DNA of 21,848 nt from Prasinococcaceae sp. CCMP 1430 (GCA_013416795.1 RQSC01000523.1:144084-165931), one strand, 5' to 3'. Positions 10,079 to 18,772 are shown, counted from the stretch's first letter. Notes: a model not told the origin generated them from the letters alone. Translations and numbers: made by a program.

Positions 10079-10347
10079 ATGTTGAGATCCTTCGCGCAGT
10101 GCGACATCATCTCCGTCCCCTGCTTGCGCATGCGCGCCTCCTGCTCGAACGTGATGCCCTCCAGCCGCGAGCGCGTCATCAAGCGCAGCTGCTTCTTGGA
10201 GAAGTACCAGCCTAACGAGGTCTCGAGGCTCGGCACGTTGTGCCGGAAAGCGTCTTCCTTCGCCTTGCGAGCGAGCGCAGCCTGCTCGGGCGTGCGCGCT
10301 GTTAAAGGGTGTCCAGTCTGCACCGCCATCGCCGCCATGAACGCCAC
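10079..10347 (-). CDS. Orphan coding-like exon, protein of unknown family (partial)
   Basis: A minus-strand stretch of about 85 codons shows strong G/C third positions and a plausible soluble, helical sequence: TPEQAALARKAKEDAFRHN, then SLGWYFSKKQLRL and GITFEQEARMRKQG. It may start at the ATG at 10338 or follow an acceptor (GACGCAG) with the exon beginning at 10347. It could leave at a GTGCGT donor after 10079. Beyond that the frame becomes Pro/Arg-rich and overlaps sorting-receptor exon 1 in another frame. I cannot find a convincing continuation, start exon or stop. It could be part of a small gene just upstream of the receptor, or a conserved remnant. No family recognised. Confidence 0.4.
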
Positions 10348-10433
10348 CTGCGTCCGCGCCCACCCACCCACCGCCACCACCTCGCCCCGGCGCGAGGGCG
10401 TGCCTAGCACGGGGGCGAGGGTGTGCGCAGCGC

Positions 10434-10530
10434 AAAAAAAAAAGAACGCGGGGAGTTGGGGTTCGGGTAAACCGCAAACCCGTACCGCTAGACATCGTCA
10501 AAATCAAAGAAAATGTAAACCCTGATTTTA
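10434..10530 (-). repeat. tRNA-like repeat, copy A (short)
   Basis: On the minus strand this unit has ATTTTGACGATGTCTAG followed by CGGTA (A-box-like), a small hairpin, then CCCCAACTCCCCGCG and an oligo-T run (10 T, 10434-10443) that would stop Pol III. It shares 24 of 25 bases with copy B over 10483-10507 and 15 of 15 over 10447-10461. Its B-box is degraded. Confidence 0.6.
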
Positions 10531-10695
10531 ACAAAAAATACGCGGGGAGTTGGGGGAATCGAACCCCCGGCCTCTCGCATTTACGCGCGCATTCGCGCGG
10601 AGTGGCCCCGAAGCGTTGGTCAAGAATACATTCGAATCCTTTAGAATCATACCACTAGACATCGTCAAAATCAAGGTAAACGCAAACCCTGATTC
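10531..10695 (-). repeat. tRNA-Pro-like repeat, copy B, with intact A- and B-box
   Basis: On the minus strand, TCTAGTGGTATGATTCT (rc of 10643-10659) matches the tRNA-Pro D-arm almost base for base. A perfect T-arm follows: 5-bp stem, 7-nt loop and B-box GGTTCGATTCC (rc of 10555-10565). GAGAGG precedes it, also as in tRNA-Pro. T6 (10533-10538) ends it. The D-arm and T-arm are about 45-50 nt too far apart. No anticodon stem can be paired, and the 5' flank does not pair with the 3' acceptor strand AACTCCC. So it is not a normal tRNA: a tRNA-derived SINE, a pseudogene or an odd intron-bearing tRNA. Confidence 0.6.
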
Positions 10696-11547
10696 GCAAA
10701 CTCCCAGTGGAAACCCCAAGTGGTGTTCGGCGGCCAAAATATTGGGCATATATTTCGGACAGGCGCGCGCGCCGCCGGCACTTCCACCTTTTCTCAGTTG
10801 GCTCCCAAAACGAATCCGAAACGCAAACGCGGGCTCGCTGCCGCGGACAAAAAAAAAGAAAAGAGCGGAGAATTGATCCCGACGTGGCGACCGGCGCCGC
10901 GTGGGATCCGGGGATCCCCGCTGCCGTGGATGGGGGGGATGGCAGGGTGGAAACCGAAAGATTCAATGGCGCGAGGTATTATCACGCGCGGGGATCAAAT
11001 GCGGCCCAGCGTCGGTGCAGATCCGGAAGCACTTGCAGCAATGCCAGCCACGAATTCGACCGCGCATTCACTCAACCCACGAAAGAAAGTCAGGTGCGCG
11101 TACGTCACATCGCCCACTTCGCCGCGGTATCAGATTCAAATTGCTGTGGTTCGGACCTTCATCATGGTGGTCCTGCATGCAAGCAAGGTACGGCGAGCGC
11201 CCGCTCCACCCGCGCTCCCTCCCGACGCGCAGCGCATCCTGTACTAGTCTCATCGCTTGGTATCGCGGTGCGTCTGGAGGTCAGGTCTGGCATCTGCTGC
11301 AGCGATTAAAAAGATTGCTCAGCTCGCATACGGAGCCGGGCGGAGCGCGCCGATGCTCCCGCTGTGGCGGGATGGGGAGGCGAGGGGGGGGGCGCGAGCG
11401 ACGCGGCGCGCCACAGCGTGTCGCCGGCGCGCGGCGTGCCTCCCTCGCGCGCGCGTGCGGCGGACCCCCTCGCCGCACGCTCGAGAGGACGGGGATACAC
11501 ACTACTGCGCACTGAGGGCGCGCGTGCACAGGCGCGCGCGCGCGAAG
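10696..11547. other. Intergenic/upstream region of the sulfotransferase-like gene
   Basis: Mixed composition, less GC-rich than the genes between 10700 and 11250 and very GC-rich from 11330. It holds an A-run near 10850. Open frames here lack codon bias and domains. A missed 5' exon of the downstream gene is possible but I found no compelling one. Confidence 0.5.
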
Positions 11548-13321
11548 ATGTCGGCACCTCGCCCCGTGGATGGGACGAGCGCGAGCGTTGCGTGCGGCGC
11601 GCTCGCGGTGCGCTCAATCGCAGCAAGGACGATGCTTCTCGCGCTGGCAAGCGCGATGTTCCTCGCGGTCGCGGGGCTCTCCCAGCCACTCACCAAGTAC
11701 GCGGACACGTGGCTCGAGGAATTCAACAAGTACGCTGCCGAACGCGAGCCGAAGAACAAGGCTCTGCCGCCCGCCAGCGACGAGGCGGTCCGCGCCGTCA
11801 AGAACGCCGCGCGAGAGGCAGTCGCGCGAGGCGACCCCGACGCAGTCGTGTACTGGCTTCACCAGCGCAAGGCCGCGGGAGACCTCGTGGTCGGCTGCCA
11901 ACAAGAGGGCATCAAAGAGAGCACGCGCCGCTGCTCGAGGCGCTGGAGCATGCTCGCCAATACGAGCGCGCTGGCGGTGACCAACGAATGGATTGGCGTG
12001 CCGGCTGGCTGTTTGGGCATCATGCCACCGCCCCTCGATGATGTCGACCTTCGGGGCAGCCCAGCGTTGGCGCGACCGGGGGGCAAGCCGCTGAGCGTAC
12101 CCGCCGTCTTCATCGGGGTGGTGCGGCACCCACTCGAGCGCTGGCAGTCCGAGCTCTCGTACAGCTATGCGCCCGTCTTTGACATTGACCCGCTGGCCAG
12201 CCTCTTCCTCCCCCGAAGCGCCTTGGAGCTCTTGAACACGACAATCCCATTGAACCGTGACGGAACGAAGAATTGGAAGAACAAAGCATCAAGGTCGGTA
12301 CGGGCGCGTGCGTCCAACCTAGCCACCGTCGTCGCACTGACCGATGCGCCCGCATCCCACCCTCCCGCCCGCCCCCGTATCCTTTTGTCCTTCCATTCCC
12401 GCTCACGAATTCGTTGGCGCGTTCCCACACAGACGTGGCAGTATCCGGTGGGCATTTTGGAAGATGGGGATCGAAGGCAACGTGTCGCCCCGCGCCGACG
12501 CCACCGATGCGGAGATAACCGCCGGGGTGGACGCACTGCGCGTGTACATGCGCGGCGCGTGGCAGCGGCGCTTCGCCGACAAATGCATGCTGCACAACAC
12601 TCCACAAGCGCGTCGCATCGTAGACGGGCATTGGAATAACCAGCGCCCCACGCCCCTGCAGCTGGGCAGAGTGACCGCAACGACGTGTTACTTCGATAAT
12701 CTCATGGTGCGCCTCCTCGCGAGCAACGCGTGCAAGTGCCGCATGTACGACGCCGCTGCGCGCGCCAAGGCGGTGGCGCCCGACATGCGCATCCTCTTCA
12801 ACAGTGGCCTCCAGCTCGGCCCTCGAATCTACCCAAGTGCGGACGTGAGCGAAAAGCCCAGCCAGCCTGATGGTGAGAGGGAGCTCCTGCCGGAGGGCTT
12901 GGGCCCAACCAGAGTCGGTCACCGCACGGGCTGCGAGGTCGACTACGGCCAAGGGCAGCCGCCAAGAGCAGATGCGATCGGCTCTGGCATTATGCCAGTC
13001 ACGGAGAAAGACTACGAGCGTGCCAAGGAGGTCGTGCGCAGGTTTCACGCCCTGCTGCCAATGGAGAAGGTACACCGCGAGCCGACGTCCTTCGCAAGTA
13101 TATTGCGGGCGCTTGGGGGCCTGAACGTCTCCCACGACTGGTCGATGGGCGGCAACATGCACGCGACCATGACCACGTTGCGTGTCTTGGAGGTGCCCGG
13201 GGTTCGCGAGATCTTGGAGGAGGACAACAGGTGGGACATGAAACTGTATCGATACTTGCACGACGAGCTGTGGGAAGACTACAAGCGGCAGGCGAGCACG
13301 TCAGAGGCGCAGGGGCGGTAG
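11548..13321 (+). CDS. Sulfotransferase-like type II membrane protein (Golgi-type candidate)
   Basis: Exons 11548-12293 and 12433-13321, 544 aa. The 139-nt intron (GTCGGT...CACACAG) is the only donor/acceptor pair I found that keeps frame. A hydrophobic segment at residues 28-45 suits a signal anchor. WLHQRKAAGD (103-112) resembles the 5'-phosphosulfate loop (LHxPKTAGT) of carbohydrate sulfotransferases, though the Pro is Arg. FIGVVRHPLERWQSEL (188-203) fits the 3'-phosphate motif R-x-P-x-x-R-x-x-S very well. The C-terminus (DNRWDMKLYRYLHDELW) resembles the closing N..D..LY helix of the same superfamily. Such enzymes move sulfate from PAPS onto glycans in the Golgi. The acceptor is unknown. 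The start could instead be the Met at residue 29. Superfamily likely; activity unproven because the 5' loop is imperfect. Confidence 0.75.
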
Positions 13322-13766
13322 CGTCCGTCTGCCCAAGCCAGGTGCGCACCTGTTTGGCCACGATCCTGATAGTTGGTGACGCATCCACGAGCTAGCGCCG
13401 CACAGGCACAGCGAGATACTACTCGAGCAGCCAAGCACACAACAGCGGGCGCATCATCCATGAGCAGGCTCGGCGTTGACGGACAGCGCAGGTGCAGGCC
13501 TGCAGTAACATTTGATGGGTCCAATCATTTCATGTCAAAACTTACTGGATGGCGTATGCACATCGTTGCTTCGCTCTCGTCTCCTTGCCGGAGCACGCGC
13601 CACTCCAGCAAACGCGTGCGTCTGCGTCTTCATCTCACGTCGTCGTTCGCTCTTGCTTGCGCGCTGAAGGTTCCCGCCACGGACGAGCGTGGCCCTGCTG
13701 TATTTAGGAGTGCCTGCCTGGAAAAACTCCGGGGTTCGACTGCTAATGTGCGTGCCTCGCGCTGAC
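13322..13766. other. Convergent intergenic spacer
   Basis: Region between the sulfotransferase-like stop (+) and the Cys-rich protein stop (-). GC content is nearer 55-60% than in the genes. No frame has a recognisable domain. It presumably holds both 3' UTRs. Confidence 0.55.
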
Positions 13767-14342
13767 CTACGAAGCGCATCCCTGCGGTGTGTAGAAGCAG
13801 GGCGGATAGCCAGAGCACGTGTTGGGGCTGTTCAGACGGCCGGGGGTACAGGCTGCATGCGTGCGGATGTGCGAAGAAGCGGTGTCACGGTGTCAGTGCT
13901 CTGTATGCATGTTGCAGCATGCCCTGGACCCCACATGGCTTAGCCCATTCCAGCAGCGCGTTTAGCACGCTCACGTACCGCCGCAACACTTTTTTGGGCC
14001 GGCGCCAATGCAGATGGTGCCTGGCCACAAGCATGAGTCGGACGCGACGACCGAACGGTGCACCATCCCGCACACGCCGTCGACGCACTCGGCGTCCCCA
14101 CAAAAGGCGTTGTCAGTAGCGTTGGGGTCGAGGTTCATGACGCAGTCCTTCAGCATGCAGCAGTCCGCGGTCGTCGTGCAGGTCTCGTTCAAGCGCGCGC
14201 AGCTCCCGTTTGAGTCCCCGTCCTCCATCATGAGCGCTCGCGCGGCAAGAGCAGGAGCAGGCGCCGTGCACGCCACGACGAGCGCCGCCGCCACAGCGAC
14301 GAGAAGGGCGCCGCGGGGTCGCGCAACCAATGCAGCCGCCAT
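13767..14342 (-). CDS. Small secreted cysteine-rich protein with two 8-Cys modules
   Basis: Exons (minus) 14342-13979 and 13852-13767, 149 aa. The 126-nt intron (GTACGT...ATGCAG) restores frame. The second exon was chosen because it adds four Cys in the expected pattern before a stop. An Ala-rich hydrophobic leader of about 35 residues ending ALA-A is a signal peptide. The mature part has 16 Cys in two modules of like layout: C-x6-C-x5-CC-x4-C-x13-C-x4-C-x4-C, then C-x6-C-x7-CC-x2-C-x10-C-x5-C-x6-C. The C..C..CC..C order resembles disulfide-knot folds. Three N-glycosylation sequons (NGS, NET, NAT) lie in module 1. Function is unknown; a cell-surface or extracellular role is the most that can be inferred. 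An alternative donor (GTGAGC, 4 nt on) with another acceptor would give a Cys-poor end and is less likely. Confidence 0.7.
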
Positions 14343-14948
14343 CGCGGACGCGCAGGGAGGAGGGGCGGCGCGCGCGGTCGCTGCGCTGGCTCTGGCGCGG
14401 CGGGTGCGAGTGAGCTCTGGCGCGCCCGGGGCATCCGCAAACGGTACGCACCAGTCGCGCCAGAGGCTGGTGCGCGTGGCGAAGCGTGGCCAGCGCGTGC
14501 GCAGGGCGCGGCGCGCATCGCGCCCCGCCCGGGCACGTGGCATTGTGTGCATGCCAATGGCAGATGCCTGCTTCTGCAACGTTGACAGTTAGACAACGCC
14601 CCGGACCATCAACAAACACCAGCAAATAACTGACCAAATCGGGCTGGTTTCGCCAAATCCAAGCCATCATGGTATCATTGATTTGTACTTGAAGTACGAT
14701 CCGTACAGGGTACGGACACACGTCGCCTCCCCAAGCCCTAAGAGGCCCGGGCCGCCGCGCCCGCGGGGTCGCCACAGCGCGCGCGGCTCGCGGAGCCAGG
14801 CGGGTGGCGCCATGGCGGCGCTGGCCGCCGCACGCGCGCGCGACCGGCGGCGGCCGCGCGATCGGCGCGCAGGAGCGCCGCGCGCTGCGGGACGTTGCTC
14901 AAGGCGCGCGAGGACAACGGCTCCGGTCTGCCGCCGAGCACGCCGGCG
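14343..14948. promoter_or_regulatory. Divergent intergenic region with paired GTAC palindromes
   Basis: This 606-bp spacer separates the starts of the Cys-rich gene (-) and the signal peptide peptidase gene (+). The 14580-14720 part is less GC-rich. It holds two neighbouring palindromes, GTACTTGAAGTAC (14685-14697) and TCCGTACAGGGTACGGA (14700-14716), which look like binding sites for dimeric proteins. A short 5' exon of either gene cannot be excluded. Confidence 0.5.
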
Positions 14949-16712
14949 ATGAACGGGTTGTACTCGGCGGTGCTGGCGAGCCCCCTCGCCGCCGGCGCGT
15001 ATGCCGATCTGGCGCTGCCGCTCGGCGGGCAGTTTTACTTCCTCGCGCTTTCGTGCGCGGCCGTCTACCTCGGCGCGGAGCGCTCGGTGCGGCAGCCGCC
15101 CCCGCGCAGCCTGTCGTTCGAGCAGACGCTCGCGGCGCCGCTCCTGGCGTCGGCGTCGCTCTTCGGCTTCTACCTCGTGCTCCAGTACACCGACCTCGAC
15201 CTGCGCGCGTTCCTGCGAGCCTACTTTGGCCTCGTCGCGCTCGCGTGTGTGAGCGGCGCGCTCACCGAGCCCGCTCGCTCGCTCGCGCCGGGCGACCTCG
15301 GAGAGCCCGACCGTGTGGTGGACCTGCCGCGCTGGCTGCTGAAGGACGGCGAGGGCGAGCAGGTGAGCCTCGAGTATGCACCCAGCGACTTGGGCGCGCT
15401 CGCGCTCGCACTGGCCCTCGTGGCGTACTCGAGCGCGCACCCGTCGGACTGGGCGCTCGCCAACGTGGTGACGGTGTCCGTCGCAGCCGAGCTCATGTCG
15501 GTCATCTCGCTGGGCTCGTTCGGGGCGTCGGCCGCGCTGCTGGGCGGGCTGCTCATCTACGATGCCTTCTGGGTCTACGCGTCGCCTGCGGTTGTCGGTG
15601 CCAACGTCATGGTCACCGTCGCGACCTCAGAGCAGTTCAACGGTCCCACCAAGCTGCTCTTCCCCAGTGCGCATCCCGAAGTGATGCCGTTCTCCATCCT
15701 CGGCGCCGGCGACGTCGTCGTGCCCGGGCTCCTGCTCTGCCTGCTTCGGCGCTTCGACCAGAGCCGCGAAAACGCGGCGCGCGCGCGGCGGGAGGAGGAG
15801 CGGCGCGCGCGCGCGGCGGGGCGAAAGGGGGCTGGCGGCGGAGGCAGGCTCGCGGGCATCGCCGCTGCGTTCGGCTGGGGGCGCGAGGCGGAGGCCGAGG
15901 TCGAGGCCGAGGCCGAAAATGAGGACGAGGGAGAAGGCGGGGAGCCCAGCCTTTTCGCGGCAGGCCTCGCGGCGTATGCGGCCGGCGAGGTGATCACCGT
16001 CCTCGTCAACGTTACGACCGGCGCGCCTCAGCCTGCGCTCGTCTTCCTCGTGCCGTGCTGCCTGGGCACGGCGCTCGCTGCTGCCGCCGTCAGCGGCAGG
16101 ACGGTGCGTCGTGTCATTGCGCTGGCCTCGCTTTTCTGCGTGTGCGCTGGCTCTATTGGGGATGGGACAGGGTTGGGTGCGCGTGCGTGCGCTGGCGCGC
16201 CGCGCTGCCGCACGCCACGCCGCGCAGGTTGCGCGCCGGTGGCGGCGCGCCCGGCTGCCCCGGCGACGCACGCCGGGACGCGGCCGACCGCTCTCATTAA
16301 TCCCTGGGGGACTGGCGCAACGAGTGGCCCCCCCAGTTTCATAAGGAGCGAAGAACAGACCCGCGGGGCGCTCCGGGGGCTTCCCCCGGGGCAACGCCTC
16401 CTCACGGAGAGATTCGCTGACGGTACCACCCCGGCGGCGGCAGCACTTGTTGCCCCGCCGGACATCCTGTGGCACTATCTGATAGTACCTCTTCCGACAT
16501 CCGCATCGAGCGCCGTGTTTGCGCGGTCGCCTGCGCGGGCGCATGGGCTGGGGACGGGGGGGTGAAATGGGTTGCGTTCGGCCGCGCCGTCGTCGCTGAC
16601 CCGCGCACCGCCGCTGCTGGCGACTGCTGGACGACGCTTGCTGCCCTCGCGCCCGCAGGACGCGCTGCTGTCGTATCGCGATCCCACCGAGAGCGGTGAC
16701 GTCAGCGCCTGA
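14949..16712 (+). CDS. SPP: Signal peptide peptidase (presenilin-type aspartyl protease, family A22B)
   Basis: Exons 14949-16103 and 16659-16712, 402 aa. The 555-nt intron (GTGCGT...CCCGCAG) lies in phase 0, and the join SGRT-DALLSYRD matches where SPP tails run into the cytosol. It is a multi-span ER membrane protease that cleaves leftover signal peptides and other type II segments. Catalytic motifs: LIYDAFWVY (Asp205) in TM6, LGAGDVVVPG (Asp255) in TM7, QPALVFLVP (361-369) in TM9. TM1 ends VYLGAERSV as in the family. Start: the first ATG in frame, just ahead of TM1; upstream frame is open but has no ATG. Unusual: after LLRRFD the TM7-TM8 loop has about 60 extra residues, first Arg/Glu-rich and basic (275-300), then strongly acidic (312-332). 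No ER retrieval KKXX at the end. Confidence 0.94.
16104..16658 (+). other. Long intron of the signal peptide peptidase gene
   Basis: At 555 nt it is over three times the next longest intron in the window. It has short inverted repeats (for example CCGGGGG / CCCCCGG near 16375-16391) but no terminal repeats or coding sequence that would prove an inserted element. Confidence 0.7.
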
Positions 16713-16814
16713 CCGACGACCACGCCGATCGCTTGTATCGTGTTTTATCATAATCTATATGCGACTATTCTTTTGTATAGTACAGTGTGTACACAGAGGG
16801 GTCACACGTCTCCG
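16713..16814. terminator. Short AT-rich convergent spacer (shared 3' end region)
   Basis: Only 102 bp lie between the stops of the signal peptide peptidase (+) and the membrane protein (-). About 16737-16795 is markedly AT-rich (TTTTATCATAATCTATATG), standing out from the GC-rich surroundings. This is the likely site of 3' end formation for both genes; no canonical AATAAA is present. Confidence 0.5.
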
Positions 16815-17548
16815 TTAGTGTGCCGTGGGCGTCTGCTTGCGCTTGACTGCCCCGCGCTCGACAGCGTCGGCGACGAGCAGCGCGGCCTTGGCGCTGTCCG
16901 CTGGCGGCGCGGGCACGCGGCCGTCGCCGCCGGCGACCGCATAGCCGCCTGCGTACATGCGCGCGAGCGCTCCGACCATGCGCAGGCAGTAGAGGCCGGC
17001 TGCCCACGCGAGGCCCAGGCCGACGACCATCAGCGCGCTCGCGACGTCGATGCAGCGCCGCAGGCCGCGCAGCGTGCCGTGCAGGCGGCCGAGCGCCTCC
17101 AGGCCCGCGTCGAGGCCACCGCCGCCACCGGGCGCAGCTGCACCAGGGATGGCGTCCGACATCGTGGCCGCACTCGCCGCCGCAAGCGAGGCGCCCGCCG
17201 TCGCATCTCCCTGCAGCAGGGCCTGCTCGCACACCGGCCGCAGCGTGCGGAGCGAGAAGAGCTGAGCAGCGCTGATGGCGACCAGGCCGAGCGCGAAGTA
17301 CACCTGGTAGCACCGCAGCGGGCCCGGCCGCCGCGCGAGCACGCCGTAGAGCCCCGCCACGCCGGCGAAGCTCTGAAGGCCGCCGAGCAACCAGCACCAC
17401 GCGGCCGCGCGCTCGAAGCGGCCGGGCGGGGTCGCGAGCTGTGCGGGCAGCGGCAGCGCGGCCGCGTCGGGGTTGGCGTTGGCGTCGGCCTGCGCCTCGG
17501 CGGCCACGAGCGCCGCGCGACACCGCCGCCGCCGCGGCGGGCGGGCAT
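16815..17548 (-). CDS. Three-span membrane protein of unknown family
   Basis: The reliable part is the minus frame 17507-16815, which has strong codon bias but no ATG at its 5' end. A possible full model is exon 17548-17522 (ATG, MPARRGGGG) joined to 17438-16815 by an 83-nt intron (GTCGCG...GCACAG, phase 0), giving 216 aa; the donor is weak. Hydrophobic segments in that numbering: about 20-44 (starting AAAWCWLLGG), 52-72 (QVYFALGLVAISAAQLFSL) and 139-168. A Gly/Ala-rich loop separates the second and third. The tail is hydrophilic and ends KRKQTPTAH. I considered PEX11 and tetraspanin-like families and recognise neither with confidence. Function unknown. Confidence 0.5.
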
Positions 17549-17986
17549 GGCGCGCGGCGTGTGCGCGCCCGAGCCCTCCACCCCCTCACAAAAAGCGACT
17601 CGCCGCCCACGCGCGTGAGCGGCGCCGATGGCGCGGCGCCGAGGCAGAGAGGCGGAGGCGGCGCGAGGGCGACGAGGTGGGCGAGGGGGCGGGCAAGGGT
17701 GCGCCCCCTTCCCCCGCTCGCGCCTGCTGTTGTGGGGCGCAACAGCCGAGGCAACCTCCCCCAAAAAATTCCCGCGCGCATTTTTGCATGCGCGCGGTAG
17801 GAGGGAGAAAACAGGGAGGAAGCGGGGGTGGGCGGGGAGGGGGGTGCCACAGCGCGCGCGGCGCGCGGCGCGGCGCGCACTCCTCGCGCTCCAAGGTCGG
17901 AGCTCGCCGGCCTCCCCACGTCGATGCCCCTCGCCGGGCTTTGCGCAGCGCAGCCGTAGCCGCGCCGGAAAACGCAACGGCCAGTC
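17549..17986. promoter_or_regulatory. Divergent intergenic region
   Basis: This 438-bp spacer separates the membrane-protein gene (-) and the TFIIS N-domain gene (+). It is GC-rich with G-runs (around 17815-17845) and one A/T-rich patch (CCCCCAAAAAATTCCC near 17758-17772). It should contain both promoters, and possibly the true first exon of the minus-strand gene. No clear core element. Confidence 0.5.
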
Positions 17987-18772
17987 ATGCCGCGCCGACC
18001 GTTTGGCGCGTGCCGGCAGCGGCGCCTGGATGACCTCAAGAAAGTGGTCGTGCTGCCGACCATGCCCAACGCGGTCACCGACGAGGAGCTCGCCCGCATC
18101 GCGGCCTCGCTCGGCGATGCCGCGGCGGCGCCCGACGAAATCACCACGGAGCTACGGAAGCTGGCGTGCTATGGCGTGACGCTGAGCATGCTGACCCGCT
18201 TCAGCGACATGGTCAAGCGAGTCAAGGCGCTGCGCAAGCACGCGCACGCAGAGGTCGCCAGGCTCGCGAGCCGGCTCGTGCAGAAGTGGCGCGAAGAAAA
18301 CGGAGTCGGCGCCGGCAAGGCAACACAGCGCGGGCGCAGCGATCCCGTGGCGGCCGCGGCGCCGCCGTTCAGGAGAGCCGCCGCCGCTGCGAAGCTGCAG
18401 CTCAAGCCCACTGATATTGCGCTGCCGCCGCGCGACCGCATCGATGGCACGGCCACCACCGTCAGAGGCGGCGGCGCGCGAGCTCCACCGACGCCGCCTG
18501 TGGTAGCGCAGGCGCCTCCGAACGTCGAGCGGCGCCTCGTCGACCTGGCTGAGGCGCTGGGGCAACCGCAGTTGCCGGAGCGCGTTCGCACGCTCCTTCG
18601 TCAGACACAGTGGAGCATGCCACACGAGGAGGCGGTGCGCGCTGTGAGGGAGGACTCGAACGTTCGTAGCGCCATCCTCGGTGGGCTCGTGGGCGCCAGT
18701 GACCTCGCCACTGCGCGGAACGCCACACAACTCAGCCAAATGGCCAGCGACGCACTCAGCGCGTGCTGCTGA
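17987..18772 (+). CDS. TFIIS N-terminal (LW) domain protein
   Basis: Single-exon 261-aa protein starting at ATG in a good context. Residues about 50-103 (ITTELRKLACYGVTLSMLTRF, then VKRVKALRKH and VARLASRLVQKWRE) fit the four-helix TFIIS N-terminal/LW domain, with its Leu-rich first helix, V-LRKH centre and LV.KW end. The domain occurs in TFIIS, Med26, elongin A and IWS1 and binds disordered partners in the RNA polymerase II elongation machinery. There is no TFIIS central domain and no zinc ribbon. After a basic, Ala/Pro-rich linker (104-175), a helical C-terminal region (about 178-255, VERRLVDLAEALGQ onward) is unrecognised. So it is not a complete TFIIS; it is more likely a nuclear adaptor. 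Confidence 0.78.
   Translation: MPRRPFGACRQRRLDDLKKVVVLPTMPNAVTDEELARIAASLGDAAAAPDEITTELRKLACYGVTLSMLTRFSDMVKRVKALRKHAHAEVARLASRLVQKWREENGVGAGKATQRGRSDPVAAAAPPFRRAAAAAKLQLKPTDIALPPRDRIDGTATTVRGGGARAPPTPPVVAQAPPNVERRLVDLAEALGQPQLPERVRTLLRQTQWSMPHEEAVRAVREDSNVRSAILGGLVGASDLATARNATQLSQMASDALSACC

Noticed and set aside
9487-10410. Reading the orphan exon straight through into the sorting-receptor region as one 307-aa protein
   Set aside because: After about 10079 the frame turns Pro/Arg/Ser-rich and lies out of frame over receptor exon 1 and its intron; only the first part looks coding.
10552-10659. Functional tRNA-Pro gene
   Set aside because: D-arm and T-arm match, but there is no anticodon stem, the acceptor strands do not pair and the spacing is too long. 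Kept as a tRNA-like repeat.
10447-10695. Circularly permuted tRNA
   Set aside because: In a permuted gene the 5' half after the 3' half should supply GGGAGTT on the same strand; that sequence occurs only on the opposite strand here.
13767-14342. Naming the Cys-rich protein as a specific disulfide-knot toxin or inhibitor
   Set aside because: Only the cysteine order is similar; spacing and residues do not identify a family, and the context gives no support.
15627-16751. 374-aa minus-strand frame over the SPP 3' part and intron
   Set aside because: Overlaps the PAL motif exon in antisense, Arg-rich and without domains.
16815-17548. PEX11 peroxisomal protein
   Set aside because: Size is near, but the pattern of three long helices and the lack of recognisable PEX11 motifs do not support it.
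16765-18147. 460-aa minus-strand frame spanning the membrane-protein gene and divergent spacer
   Set aside because: It reads the membrane-protein gene in a different frame, destroying the hydrophobic helices, and runs into the LW-domain gene.
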